Source: Actinernus sp. WN-2022
Lineage: Eukaryota; Cnidaria; Anthozoa; Actiniaria; Actinernidae
Assembly (NCBI GenBank): GCA_030867875.1
Contig: JAOWCC010001634.1
Span: 101,907,321 to 101,971,320, forward strand
Direction: 5' to 3'
DNA length: 64,000 bases
Shown: piece after piece, positions 35,497 through 44,947 of the stretch
Position numbering within the stretch: position 1 is the stretch's first letter
Layout of the letters: each line of letters opens with the position of its first letter
The notes under the pieces: generated by a model
What the model was told of the DNA's origin: nothing
Database searches by the model: none
Seen by the model: the letters and a program-made list of their open reading frames with translations, nothing else
Program-made: the position numbers and the translations under genes

Positions 35497-36426
35497 TGCA
35501 CTAGTCAATTGAAACCCCGGTCCCCCGAACCCCGGGACATAGCGGGGCATTAACGGGGACATGGCCGTGGAATAACGCACATTTAACGCTGCATTTCTCC
35601 GGTGGAACGGGGAAAGTAACGTTTTGCAAAATTTGCGGGGATTTCAGCGGTGGTTGTAACGCCAGCCACGATAGAGTGGGACTGGGCCCGAGCATCAACA
35701 ACGCTGGAAAAGGCAAGTTGCATCCTTTGAAATCATCCCTTTTTTTACCCATCGCTATTTTTAGTCCTAAACGCATGGTTTATTAATGCTTAAAGACTGA
35801 ATTTTCCCGATTTTTTGCTCTCTATTTCCGTAAGCAATTCGTTTTCCACATGAATTATTCATGTAGTGATCAGTTTATAGATATTCAATCATCATACATA
35901 TTCAAACTTATGAGATCTATGTCGCCATTATTCACAAACTTCGGTTGGAATACATGTATTTACTTCTCATATCAGGTGCTTCTTCATTACAATAATCGTA
36001 CGAAAGTTGTGGTTGTGGATAGAAATTCCACTATAAGTAAGTTTTTGTCCCAAGCAAGCCAAGCGTTTGGTGTCCCGGGGGGGTGGGACATGAAAAATGG
36101 GTATGTATGTGAGGCCAAGAGGCTCAAACTCCGACTCTGTTTGACCCAATCCGAGCTCCAAAATCCTGATTGCCCCCTTTTTTAGGGAAAAAAACCCTGA
36201 TTGCCGCTTCTTTAAATTGTAATCAAAACACGGCCGAATATATGTCCCGGCCGGTATACCGCGCACCGGGATTGCATGCAAAATACGGAACATTTCAAGT
36301 CGGGACGTGGCATTGGGTAAACAAATCAGCAGATGAAGCACATAGATATGTACTGAAGCACGAATTAGCGACGTCACAATATATGGGAACGGCGCACATA
36401 CATAATGCGTCACAAACAGGAGTAAC

Positions 36427-36478
36427 CCCCCCCCCCCCCCCCCCCCCACCCCCCACCCCACCCCACACACACACACAC
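36427..36478. repeat. Poly-C and (AC)n run
   Basis: About 20 C, then ACCCCCCACCCC and (AC)n, directly upstream of the 5'-truncated LINE fragment. Confidence 0.9.
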
Positions 36479-36490
36479 ATGCGTGACCCA

Positions 36491-37309
36491 CTCGAGAACG
36501 TACACGTAAAATTCTGTAAAATGTTGCTTGGTACCAGTAAAACATCTGCCAACAATGGATGCAGAGCGGAACTGGGTAGATATCCAATTAAATTAGAATC
36601 TACTTTCAGAAGCATTAAATATTGGTCAAAGTTAATAACAAAGGAAAATTTTGAGCTTTCAAAAATTGCCTATATAGAATGTCTCCAGTCCCCAAAACCT
36701 GTATTCTGGGGAGAAAAAATAAGACATAAAATCTATAAACTTGGCTTTGGTCATATCTGGCTATCGCAACAAGACATATCTGATTACGAGGGATTCTTAA
36801 TTCAAATTAAATTGAGATTACAAGACATGGAATACCAACATTGGCTAAGTGACGTATTTAACGACCAAAGAAAAAATCCCCACCACCGCAAAAAACTTAG
36901 AACATATACATTGTTTAAAACGGATTACAAACCAGAAAAATATCTCAAGGCTGTCCCTAATATAAATCATAGAGTTGCTCTTACAAAACTCAGAATAAGT
37001 AATCACTGCCTACAAATCGAAAGAGGGAGGTACACTAGGCCCTACACGAAACTGGAAGATAGAATATGCCCCACCTGTAATAAAAACTTAGAAGACGAGT
37101 TTCACTTCATTGTTAAATGTGAAACGTACGATACGATAAGAAACGATTTTTATTGCACCCTTAAAATTAATACAAAATACAATACAAGTTATATGTCTGA
37201 TGACCAGTTATTTAATTTGGTCATAAATCCACCCATGGAAGTAGCTCGTTTTGCAGCAAAGTATGTCTATGAGAACATGATCTTAAGATCATCAATTTTA
37301 TCGATTTAG
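36491..37309 (+). pseudogene. LINE D C-terminal fragment (5' truncated)
   Basis: About 270 open codons after the truncation. Visible are SIKYWSKLITKENFELSKIA, a basic central region, and a C-terminal zinc-knuckle-like motif CPTCNKNLEDEFHFIVKCETY (C-x2-C-x8-H-x4-C), typical of the region after the reverse transcriptase in many LINEs. The stop is followed by an AT-rich 3' UTR and an (ATCT)n tail at about 37397-37413. No RT catalytic box is left. Confidence 0.75.
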
Positions 37310-37539
37310 CATCTAAATGTTAATGTTTACACTAAATTATATTTTATTAGCGCTATATTCCAATGTACCATTTGTTGTGCAAGGAGCTAATAAAAAAATA
37401 TCTATCTATCTATCATGCGGTGTTTTTGCAAAGATTTGACGCGAACGGGTCGATGTCGACGATAGTAATAAGTAAATATAGTAATAGAAAGTGTGCTTCA
37501 GAAAATGTGTTTCTTCCAAATAATGGAACAACGGATTAG

Positions 37540-37584
<45 letters not shown>

Positions 37585-37940
37585 TCGAGGTCATGATGAG
37601 TGGACGTACGGATCTCGCCGGCTTTTTCCGGCCAGCTCACGCCATACATGTCCGGCCCTCATCACGAGACTTTTGTAAATGGTTTTGAAAGGAAAGCGCG
37701 CGCGGGCCCGCCGGGCCGTACGGGTCATATGATACTGAAGCTTATGTATATTCAATTTCTCAATGCCTCCTCCTAATTGAAAATTCTGAAGCACATGTCG
37801 GGGCCATAGGGGCGGGTATTGTAACAGCCAACTGCCCCCGATGGGCGGGGAAAAGGTCAAAATGTAACACTGTTTAAATGTTACATTCCCCGCTATGTTC
37901 CGGGGGTCGGGGGCCGGAGTTTCAATTGACTAGTGCATAA

Positions 37941-38285
37941 AATTAATGTACTTGACTGTGTTAACAACAATTTTCGTCGCAGCTCTGATTGGTTCAATTG
38001 TAACAGCTTGACATTGACGATTTGAAAGCTCGTTTCTTATTGGATGAAGTAACCTGCTAACATGTCAATCGATAAAAGTGAAAGACAGAGCCGGCAAATG
38101 GACTGTAAAATTGTCATCTGGTCAAAACTGTTGCAGGAAACAAAGTGCTAATGTTAGTCAAGAACAGTTTTGACGATCAATACTATACACTGTGACAAGA
38201 AGGACGATAAGACCGTCAGCATTCACAATCATCTGTGACGACATAAAGTGGCATCGTTTATCCCCGCGGTAAAATTCTGCTTGAA
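37941..38285. other. Intergenic, nothing recognised
   Basis: Unique-looking sequence between two elements; no gene or repeat could be supported. Confidence 0.5.
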
Positions 38286-38294
38286 GCGGCCCGG

Positions 38295-40403
38295 GCGATT
38301 TTTTTTTTCCAGCCTAGTTCATTGCGCATCCCTTTTTGCGCATAATTTTGTTTAGCAATTGGTGAAGCATAACACAATTGTCTACTTTACTGATATATTG
38401 TATAATTCAATATGGCGACTATCCCAATTTGCGATGTAACGACCATCTTCATTTATCAGCAAATTGAATAAGATTTATTCATTTCATACCAAAAATGAAT
38501 ATTATCTGACAATGAGAATTATGATACTGGACATATGTAATAATCCTATCGGCGTTTCGATCCCAACAGCAATATTGCCGTCAAGAGTTTGGTGAAATAG
38601 TCCGAAGTCGAAGACCAAACCATGTCGAGTGCTCAACTAGCAATACGAATTTCAGCTTCCAAACAACGAATTTCACCTTCAGAACTATTCTGTTGCGAGT
38701 ACCAAATGACCTAGAAACGCAAAGATGCGGCTCGATCGATGAACGGATTACCCTGTTCGTCGAACAAACTAGGCTGTGAATCGATTATACAGCCTACTTC
38801 ATTGCGCATACCCTACTGCGCATCGAAGTTTTAGCAATTGGTGACCGTGGCAAAATACGTGGCATTCTATTATCCAAGATGGCGGCAGTTTTGTTTACAT
38901 TTACGTACTCGAGCCGTGAGAGTGTCTGAACGAGTTTAACAATGCGCTGACAGGAGCTAAGAAGTACTGGCTGGAATAACAATATCAATTATCAGCTAAA
39001 TATCAAGCCTGAAACAATAATTATTACAAACTCCTGGGAGACTCGATCGAGGAAACACGCATGTTTTAAATCCGGTTTTAAATATAAATGTATAGCTCTC
39101 CTTTATACTTTTGTATAAAGCAGCTAGTAGGGATACCAAATCAGCTTTGGACATTGGAATTTACACCTTCAGAAGTCTTATGTTGCGAGTATCAAATGGT
39201 CCCTAGACTCAGATGTGACTCCAACGAACTGGGCTGTAAATCAAACGTACAGCCTAGTTTATTGCGCATGCGCATGCTCTTCTGCGCATTAGAAGATTTG
39301 AAAGACCTGTGCAGGACAACAACTTCAAAGGAGAGACATTTTATTGTAGTTTACAGCATTATTGAAAACAATTGATACATCCACAAGTCCTGATTTAATT
39401 TTTAAGACATCATGAAAATGTCCTCATTTATGTGTCGCCTTTCAGCCAATTAGCGATTTCCACGTCACCTGCTTACCCTTGCTTTGAACAACAGGGCCCA
39501 GGTCCAAGTATTGTTTATAAAATAAATCAAACAATACATGGATGTGTATATTATGGAATTGATCTTCTCTTGTTCAACTCGATATCCCACTCTTGATATC
39601 TCACAACTTGATATCTCACTCATTCGCTGCGCTCACTCATGAGATATCATCAAGTTAAACACTCTAAGATAAATTCCATATCTCCACGTGCCCAACTAGC
39701 TGACCCATAATTATGTTACACGCAAATTGATGCTATCTTGAAAGCATGCTAGTTGAAGGGCTGTGTGACACTAGGGCATAAGTGACTGCCAATCAAATTC
39801 TAAATTCTCCTTCAAGATCTTTGTTTTTTAAGTGAGAATTTAGAATGTGATCAGGAGTCACTTATGCTCTTGTTGCACAAAGCTCTTCAATTAGCAATCA
39901 GCAATATCTGTTGCAATCTTGAGATCACTATATAATGAGCCAATAATTATTTTCTTTTTCTGGAAATGGAAAGAAGATGTTAAATGCTCAAAATAGGTTC
40001 TCAATCGTCCTCAGTCCATAGTCGATTAAATGCAAGATGTAATCCAGCAGCAAAATTGGGAAACAAAATATTTTCTGGGATGGCCAACATTGTACATGTA
40101 CATGTAAGCAGCTTAATATGTATAGTAAATACATGTACTATAATATCCCATGATTACTATAGCTATTACAAGTACTTCTTTACAAAGTTCTAGGTTTCAA
40201 CATTAGCAGCAGCACCAAATACATGCACTCACTGTCACTGAATACCTATTTCACACTGAATACTTATAGGTAAATTAATATTTTTACAACAATTGCTCAG
40301 TTTCTCATTTTCTGTTTGGCTTATTGCCAGGGGAGATAAGGACATACCACGGATTGTGTCATTGCTCCTGTCACGGATTACATAATAGCGCATACTAAAA
40401 TTT
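38295..40403. repeat. Left long inverted arm of the Mutator-like element
   Basis: Matches the right arm in reverse complement along its full length. It contains three degenerate internal copies of CAGCCTAGTTYATTGCGCAT followed within 35 bp by a second TGCGCAT, at about 38311, 38790 and 39250. Upstream of the last two is a shared block CACCTTCAGAA...TGTTGCGAGTA. A gene-free region apart from nested MITEs. Confidence 0.88.
39751..39892. mobile_element. Short foldback MITE (TTGAAGGGCT ends), copy 1
   Basis: Ends GTTGAAGGGCTGTGTGACAC and ...AAAGCTCTTCAATT, with inner arms ATTCTAAATTCTCCTT / GAGAATTTAGAATGTGATC. The same family occurs at 41431-41578 and, as part of the opposite arm, at 57254-57396. 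Confidence 0.75.
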
Positions 40404-40526
40404 TGCTAAGGCTCGGATAAGAATCCTAAAGGATTCCCATAGGTGCAACTGGCCAGCCATGTAAACATCAGGCTGCTGTTGTCATCAAATACAGGGTACC
40501 ATGCTTGAATTTTATTCCATCGCTAA

Positions 40527-41210
40527 ATGCATTTGGTAAGGCAGCAGTATGCAAAACTTGCACTTGGAGAGAAAGCAAATGACTTAGCATTCTATGCTTG
40601 TCTTTTTCAAAAAGACCAAAGCTCTCCCCAGTCTAGCCAGCATGTACTTGAAAATACATGTGACACATATGTAATGACAGATTGTCCTACTACAGAGTTT
40701 GTTGCTGATAAAAGAACAGACATTAACAATAGTACTGCTGTACTAGAAGAGAACCAAACCGTTGATCCAAACACTATTGTTTCAGTTAAGGAAAGACTTA
40801 AATGTATTTTAAAATATCTCTCAAAAAAACTTGAAACAAATGATATTAACTTAGTTTCAGGGGTAAATACATTGTAAGTTCTGTGAACGCTATCAGAAAA
40901 TGGCTAATGAGAAAAATAACATGTCAAATAGCATCAGCTTTTCATCAGTTTGCCAGTGTTAGAGCACACTCAGTAAGTAAAAAAGAAAATACACCTCTGA
41001 GAAGGTATGGGAAAAGAATTGCAATCTGTGGGAACAACAAAGGGAATGAAAAAGGCTGCCCAGGGTCGTCCTGCAATAGGCACTAAGAAGTGCAGCCAAG
41101 AGCTGCCTGGATATCTTATGCCAAAAAGGAAAAAAATTAAGCATCCCAAACTGCAGCATTCATTGTCAAAAAATGCAGCCAGTAACCAGCAAAATGCAGG
41201 AAAATTTTAG
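40527..41210 (+). pseudogene. Possible 3' remnant of the Mutator-like transposase
   Basis: Open stretches at 40527-40877 (116 codons) and 41007-41210 are separated by stops or a possible intron. The last one ends GYLMPKRKKIKHPKLQHSLS and KNAASNQQNAGKF. A basic region followed by an HSLS-x-N-x3-N-x2-NA tail resembles what I recall at the C-terminus, after the SWIM zinc finger, of MULE-type proteins. No DDE or SWIM motif is visible here. It lies between the left arm and the Polinton, the expected place for the element's own gene. It may instead be an unrelated cargo gene. Confidence 0.4.
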
Positions 41211-41430
41211 CTCCCATACTGTATAAATTGCAGCTACAATTTGTTTTCTATCAATTGTTACAAATCGTACTTGTAACATGTTTCCTTCATTCAGAATTTT
41301 GACTTTAGTGTTAATAATAATAATTATTAGTACAGCAGTTTTAAATTATACATCCACCACATCACTGTTTTTGTGGACAACAAAATAATGGAGCAGGACT
41401 GCAATACATGCATGTATGTACACCTTGCAC
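41211..41430. other. AT-rich spacer in the Mutator-like core
   Basis: No feature recognised. Confidence 0.4.
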
Positions 41431-41578
41431 AATTGAAGGGCTGTGTGCAAAAAGGGCATACAAGTGTCTCCTGATTAGATTTTCAATTCTCCTTCAATTT
41501 CTTTGTTTTCTAAGGGAGAATTTAGAATGTGATCAAGGGTCAAGTACTTACACCCTTTTTTCACACAGCCCTTCAATT
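41431..41578. mobile_element. Short foldback MITE (TTGAAGGGCT ends), copy 2
   Basis: AATTGAAGGGCTGTGTGCAA and TTTCACACAGCCCTTCAATT are complementary ends, with the same interior as the copy at 39751-39892. Confidence 0.8.
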
Positions 41579-41638
41579 TATGGTACATGATAATATTCCC
41601 ACAATTTATTTATTTATTTAGGATAGTTTATAAGTATG

Positions 41639-41911
41639 AGTAGTATAGTCGGCGTCAGTTAAATACCACTTTTTCTTGTACAACAAAACTCAAAAGGTTG
41701 TGAATGTTATGGACGCCTTTTTTCTTGCACAAGGGGCGTTATGAAGTGGATTTCTGAATTCACTTTATGACGCCCCTTGTGCAAGAAAACAAGGCGTCCA
41801 TAACATTCACAACCTTTTGAGTTTTGTTGTACAAGAAAAAGTGGTATTTAACTGACGCCGACTATACTACTATGGGGTAACTAAGGGTCATTCAAAGTGT
41901 CACTAGATATT
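41639..41911. repeat. Left terminal inverted repeat; outer 233 bp is a palindrome
   Basis: The 273-bp repeat matches 56321-56593 in reverse complement with few changes. Positions 41639-41871 are themselves a near-perfect palindrome: AGTAGTATAGTCGGCGTCAG at the outer edge and CTGACGCCGACTATACTACT at the inner, with arms of about 110 bp meeting near 41755. Such an end can fold into a long hairpin. Confidence 0.95.
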
Positions 41912-42064
41912 CGCGCACCTAAGAAATCCAAACTTGAAGTATATGTTAAAGGAATGATTATTATACTGTATATTACCACTAAATGGTATTAGTATATATT
42001 CTTTATTCCACAATACTAGCTTACGTTGTTATCTTAGTACGCATTAACACCATACAGATCGAAC

Positions 42065-42502
42065 ATGTCGAAGAAGAACTCAAATGTAGACGCCGCAATA
42101 ACTTGTGATTGGTTGATGAGAGGGAAGGACTCAAAATGTCCAAAGAAGATTTCGAAGACAACGAAGTTCTGTTCCCAGCATAACTACCAAATCTCAAAAG
42201 GCTGTGCCCCATACGTACCATGCTCGAAGTGCGGTAAAGGATGTCGTACTGATTACGAGCTTTGCTCAGGATGTGACCGTCTCACCATCAAGGTGAAGTC
42301 TTCCGGTGTCTATATAAGACGCGCTAAGAAGTCCAGCAAGAAGCTAGAGGATCCAAGAAAGGAGGAGCCAAACATGGTGGAACCGGAGGTAGCATTGCCC
42401 GCTGAATCAAGAGTGCTGGAACCAGTGGAAGGTCTTGGAGAGTCTCTCAACCATGCGCTCAACGAGGTGTTGGCTGCCTTGAGGAACGAGAAGGACGCTT
42501 AG
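42065..42502 (+). CDS. Cys-rich zinc-binding protein of the Polinton
   Basis: 145 residues. Residues 1-80 hold many Cys/His (TCDWLMRGKDSKCPKK, FCSQHN, CAPYVPCSKCGKGCR, LCSGCDRL), including two CxxC-type pairs that could form zinc sites. Residues 85-145 are charged and probably disordered. It is the first gene at the left end, transcribed inward, followed by the hairpin cassette at 42513-42583. I do not recognise a named family. A role in DNA or RNA binding or host interaction is only an inference. Confidence 0.7.
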   Translation: MSKKNSNVDAAITCDWLMRGKDSKCPKKISKTTKFCSQHNYQISKGCAPYVPCSKCGKGCRTDYELCSGCDRLTIKVKSSGVYIRRAKKSSKKLEDPRKEEPNMVEPEVALPAESRVLEPVEGLGESLNHALNEVLAALRNEKDA

Positions 42503-42512
42503 GAATAGCCAC

Positions 42513-42583
42513 GAAAAAAGAAAAAAGGAAGAATGAAGAAGGTCGTTGCGTGGCCCTCTTCATTCCTCTTCTTTTTTTTTTTT
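42513..42583. terminator. Hairpin cassette, copy 1
   Basis: An A-rich arm plus GGAAGAATGAAGA is mirrored by TCTTCATTCCTCTTC plus a T run, with the loop AGGTCGTTGCGTGGCCC. It lies between two + strand genes. A copy in the opposite orientation lies at 51400-51460. A stem followed by a T run could stop transcription or form an RNA 3' end; that is inference. Confidence 0.6.
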
Positions 42584-42614
42584 CTATTGAACGTACGACA
42601 TCTATAGTTGTATC

Positions 42615-43607
42615 ATGGACGAGCTAGTCAGATTGTTTGGTCCTGGAATTTGTAGAAGCCTGAATATCAAACCACAAGTGGAACGTATTAACACCAGTGA
42701 AACATGTTCTGATTGTCTCTGTCCCTTGGAAGTACAAGGAACGGAATTCGTGTGTCCCACATGTGGTCTTGTTTCCGAGGTTGAACCATGTACAGAAACT
42801 AAGATCGACATTATTACTACTCGACTGCATATAGTAGGTCCGGACGGGTTTCAGTATCAAAGTGATCTAGACCGCGCAAAACCAAAGCAAAGCGATGATG
42901 ACATAGAACTGAAACGACGAACGCTACTACAAGAACTACGAGCATACGACACTATTTACAAACAAAGTTATGATTTATCGTTCCCTATGAACGCGTTAGA
43001 AATCGTAGCCGACGCATTCACCCAAGTAATGAAAGTTTGTCTCAAGCGTAGTGATGCTAAGAAAAATATTTTAGCTGCTCTACTCTACCATGCATGCATA
43101 CAATGTGGATTCGTCCGATCTAAAGGTGAGGTCGCTCGCTTCATGCAACTAAGAAACGAAGGCATCCATAATGGAGAGGTCTTCATACGTTCTCTGTGTG
43201 ACGACGATAAGATTGATGTAGACTTGGATGCTGAGCGCATAGTTCCTCACATTGCGACGACTTTCCTACAACTAGATCTTGTAGGAGTACCTAGGGACGT
43301 TCAACAAATAGTCCACGAGGTCGTTACTAAGGCAATGGAAAACAATATAGGCCCCAAATCAATGCTTAAGACGAAAGTCGTTGGAGCAAGTTACGAGGTG
43401 CTACGTCGCTCCGGATCGTCTATGTCTTTTAAGGATGTCGTTAAGCGATGTGGCATATTTGGAAATGCGGTCAAGCGTTTTGTCAAGGAGTTGTCTTCTT
43501 ACCATTCCCACTTCGAACCAATCTACACTAGACATAGGCTAACTAGCAGTAGGACTTGGCAAAGTGAAAGTGAGAACCATGTTCGTTCCTTTCATAGGAA
43601 ACGTTGA
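42615..43607 (+). CDS. TFIIB-like transcription factor (zinc ribbon plus cyclin repeats)
   Basis: 330 residues. A zinc ribbon is clear at residues 31-53 (C31-x2-C34-x12-C47-PTC50-GLV), with the CPxCGLV signature of TFIIB. A cyclin-like first repeat follows: RSDAKKNILAALLYHACIQC, then GFVRSKGEVARFMQL. A second follows: RDVQQIVHEVVTKA, LKTKVVGASYEVLRRSG and NAVKRFVKEL. Known TFIIB binds TBP and promoter DNA and recruits RNA polymerase II. Poxvirus and giant-virus VLTF3 late factors have a related fold and are the main alternative. In context it may direct transcription from the element's shared promoters. Its 3' end is 3 bp from the convergent gene at 43611. Confidence 0.75.
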   Translation: MDELVRLFGPGICRSLNIKPQVERINTSETCSDCLCPLEVQGTEFVCPTCGLVSEVEPCTETKIDIITTRLHIVGPDGFQYQSDLDRAKPKQSDDDIELKRRTLLQELRAYDTIYKQSYDLSFPMNALEIVADAFTQVMKVCLKRSDAKKNILAALLYHACIQCGFVRSKGEVARFMQLRNEGIHNGEVFIRSLCDDDKIDVDLDAERIVPHIATTFLQLDLVGVPRDVQQIVHEVVTKAMENNIGPKSMLKTKVVGASYEVLRRSGSSMSFKDVVKRCGIFGNAVKRFVKELSSYHSHFEPIYTRHRLTSSRTWQSESENHVRSFHRKR

Positions 43608-43610
43608 TTC

Positions 43611-44222
43611 TTACATTCCAAGTTTTTCTCGCATTTCCTTTTGCACTTCTTGCTTGAGTTCGGCTCGAACCCGATCCGTGCTTTTTTCACCTATGGAAGC
43701 CTTGCGACGAATTTCAGATCTCATGATCTCATACTTATTCGCTTCGTTCAGGATGAGACTGTATTCAGAGTCGGATATGTTTTCATCGCGTAAGGCCTTC
43801 GATACTAGATCGCGAATCGTATTGATTTTCGCCTTTGCCAACATAGTTGTCCTTTCATGCTTAGAAACCTTCATTCCTAACTTCTTAGCTCCAAGGGTTG
43901 TAGATGCTGAAATTAATCCACATAGGCCACCAATGACTCCAAGTGGTAGACCAATCACTATTCCAACCCCAGTCAACGCTGCGCCCAATCCAGATCCAGA
44001 TAAGATCACAGATAGACCTCCAGTTGCCACTGCGATTCCATGAACTATTCCTTGAGAACGTGCATATTTCTTGCGCAGACCTTCGTAGTGCCTTTCTTGA
44101 ACTTCTATGTCCGAAAGCGTGTCTCGGATCGTTTGCAGTCTAAAGTTCTTTCCAGTGTCACTAGCAATCTGTGGATAGATACTTGGTGCTGATGGAAACG
44201 GTTGAATCGAATCGCCTTCCAT
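43611..44222 (-). CDS. Small glycine-zipper membrane protein of the Polinton
   Basis: 203 residues. The region from about residue 58 to 108 is strongly hydrophobic and Gly/Ala/Ser-rich (GIAVATGGLSVILSGSGLGA, LTGVGIVIGLPLGVIGGLCG), suggesting two membrane segments in a hairpin. The flanks are charged and helical (RHYEGLRKKYARSQ, ERTTMLAKAKINTIRDLVSK). I recall similar proteins as common hypothetical proteins in coral genomes. It could be a virion membrane or entry protein; function is unknown. The start at 44222 follows a CTTCAAC motif (44254-44260, opposite strand) and a TATA-like stretch. Confidence 0.7.
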   Translation of the reverse strand: MEGDSIQPFPSAPSIYPQIASDTGKNFRLQTIRDTLSDIEVQERHYEGLRKKYARSQGIVHGIAVATGGLSVILSGSGLGAALTGVGIVIGLPLGVIGGLCGLISASTTLGAKKLGMKVSKHERTTMLAKAKINTIRDLVSKALRDENISDSEYSLILNEANKYEIMRSEIRRKASIGEKSTDRVRAELKQEVQKEMREKLGM

Positions 44223-44244
44223 TGTAACGCGTTATACATATAGC

Positions 44245-44904
44245 TTACTCAAGCTTCAACACGTATCGTATCGGTCGACCACGGAAGTCTACCACGTTGC
44301 CTTTCTCATCACGAATTGTCAGACGAAGACTGCTTTGCATTGTCCCAAGAGCTCGAGTGGTTGTTGGTAGTAGAGAGGCGTATGTCGATTTTGCGAATCT
44401 TCCACCACGGATCGTAATGCTAGCGAGAACTGTCGAGTGCTTTCCATCTAGAATTGAAAAGCTGGAATCTACGACATCGCAGTGTACGTATGCTGTGTGG
44501 ATATCGTCGAACCTCAGATCGTGACTTCTCCTTTTGAGCGTCTTACTATCTTGCCCATAGTCATCTCCGTTAACGCCCAACAGTGTGCAAAGATTTTTAC
44601 TGAACCGGATTGGTTTAATAACCCTTAGAATGAAAGCCTTACTAGGCTCAAATTTGATAATGCCAGCATCAATTGCGGGTTTTAAATCTTGTTGAATGCT
44701 CATTATATCATGGTGCCCTTTAACGATAGCGTGTGGAAACATAACGCCCTCTTCTATAGCCCAATGGAACGAAGCCTTCTTCGCTAGATTCCACCAACTA
44801 TTCTCAAAAGTGACCTCAACTAGTGAAATGTTGTTGATAAGAATTGGATCGTCGAAGTAGGCAGTATGGTCAGCCGATGTTGTGGTGATATATAAGAGAA
44901 CCAT
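44245..44904 (-). CDS. Candidate minor capsid/penton-like protein
   Basis: 219 residues from the ATG at 44904; an upstream ATG at 44949 would overlap the promoter and the opposite gene. It is beta-rich with no membrane segment and ends SSLRLTIRDEKGNVVDFRGR followed by PIRYVLKLE. That ending pattern occurs in single jelly-roll-like proteins encoded near Polinton capsid genes, in my recollection. Its size fits a minor capsid (penton) protein. It shares a 43-bp divergent promoter with the gene at 44948. No structural comparison was possible, so the call is tentative. Confidence 0.5.
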   Translation of the reverse strand: MVLLYITTTSADHTAYFDDPILINNISLVEVTFENSWWNLAKKASFHWAIEEGVMFPHAIVKGHHDIMSIQQDLKPAIDAGIIKFEPSKAFILRVIKPIRFSKNLCTLLGVNGDDYGQDSKTLKRRSHDLRFDDIHTAYVHCDVVDSSFSILDGKHSTVLASITIRGGRFAKSTYASLLPTTTRALGTMQSSLRLTIRDEKGNVVDFRGRPIRYVLKLE

Positions 44905-44947
44905 CTTATATGTTGAAGGTATAACTATATATATGTATAGCTTCAAC
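44905..44947. promoter_or_regulatory. Bidirectional promoter 1
   Basis: The 43-bp gap between divergent ATGs contains GTTGAAG (44912-44918), ATAACTATATATAT (44921-44934) and CTTCAAC (44941-44947). The outward halves mirror each other. The 14-mer ATAACTATATATAT recurs on the opposite strand in the second divergent gap at 47707-47740. TATA-like content and motif sharing support promoter function. Confidence 0.65.

Larger units (their letters stand above)
35497..37937. mobile_element. 2.4-kb element with TAA duplication enclosing a LINE fragment
   Basis: Ends TGCACTAGTCAATTGAAAC and complement, then C/T-rich GGTCCCCCGAACCCCGG blocks, about 60 bp each, between TAA at 35494-35496 and 37938-37940. 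A 3-bp TWA duplication fits PIF/Harbinger. The interior holds a LINE 3' fragment and a C/AC-rich run rather than a Harbinger transposase. Confidence 0.75.

Noticed and set aside
36170..36490. N-terminal extension of the LINE D frame through the poly-C/AC run
   Set aside because: The first 107 codons cross homopolymers and do not resemble LINE protein; the LINE is 5' truncated near 36491.
38794..38988. Coding gene in the Mutator-like arm
   Set aside because: Short frame, present in mirror form in both arms, with no domain; more likely chance.
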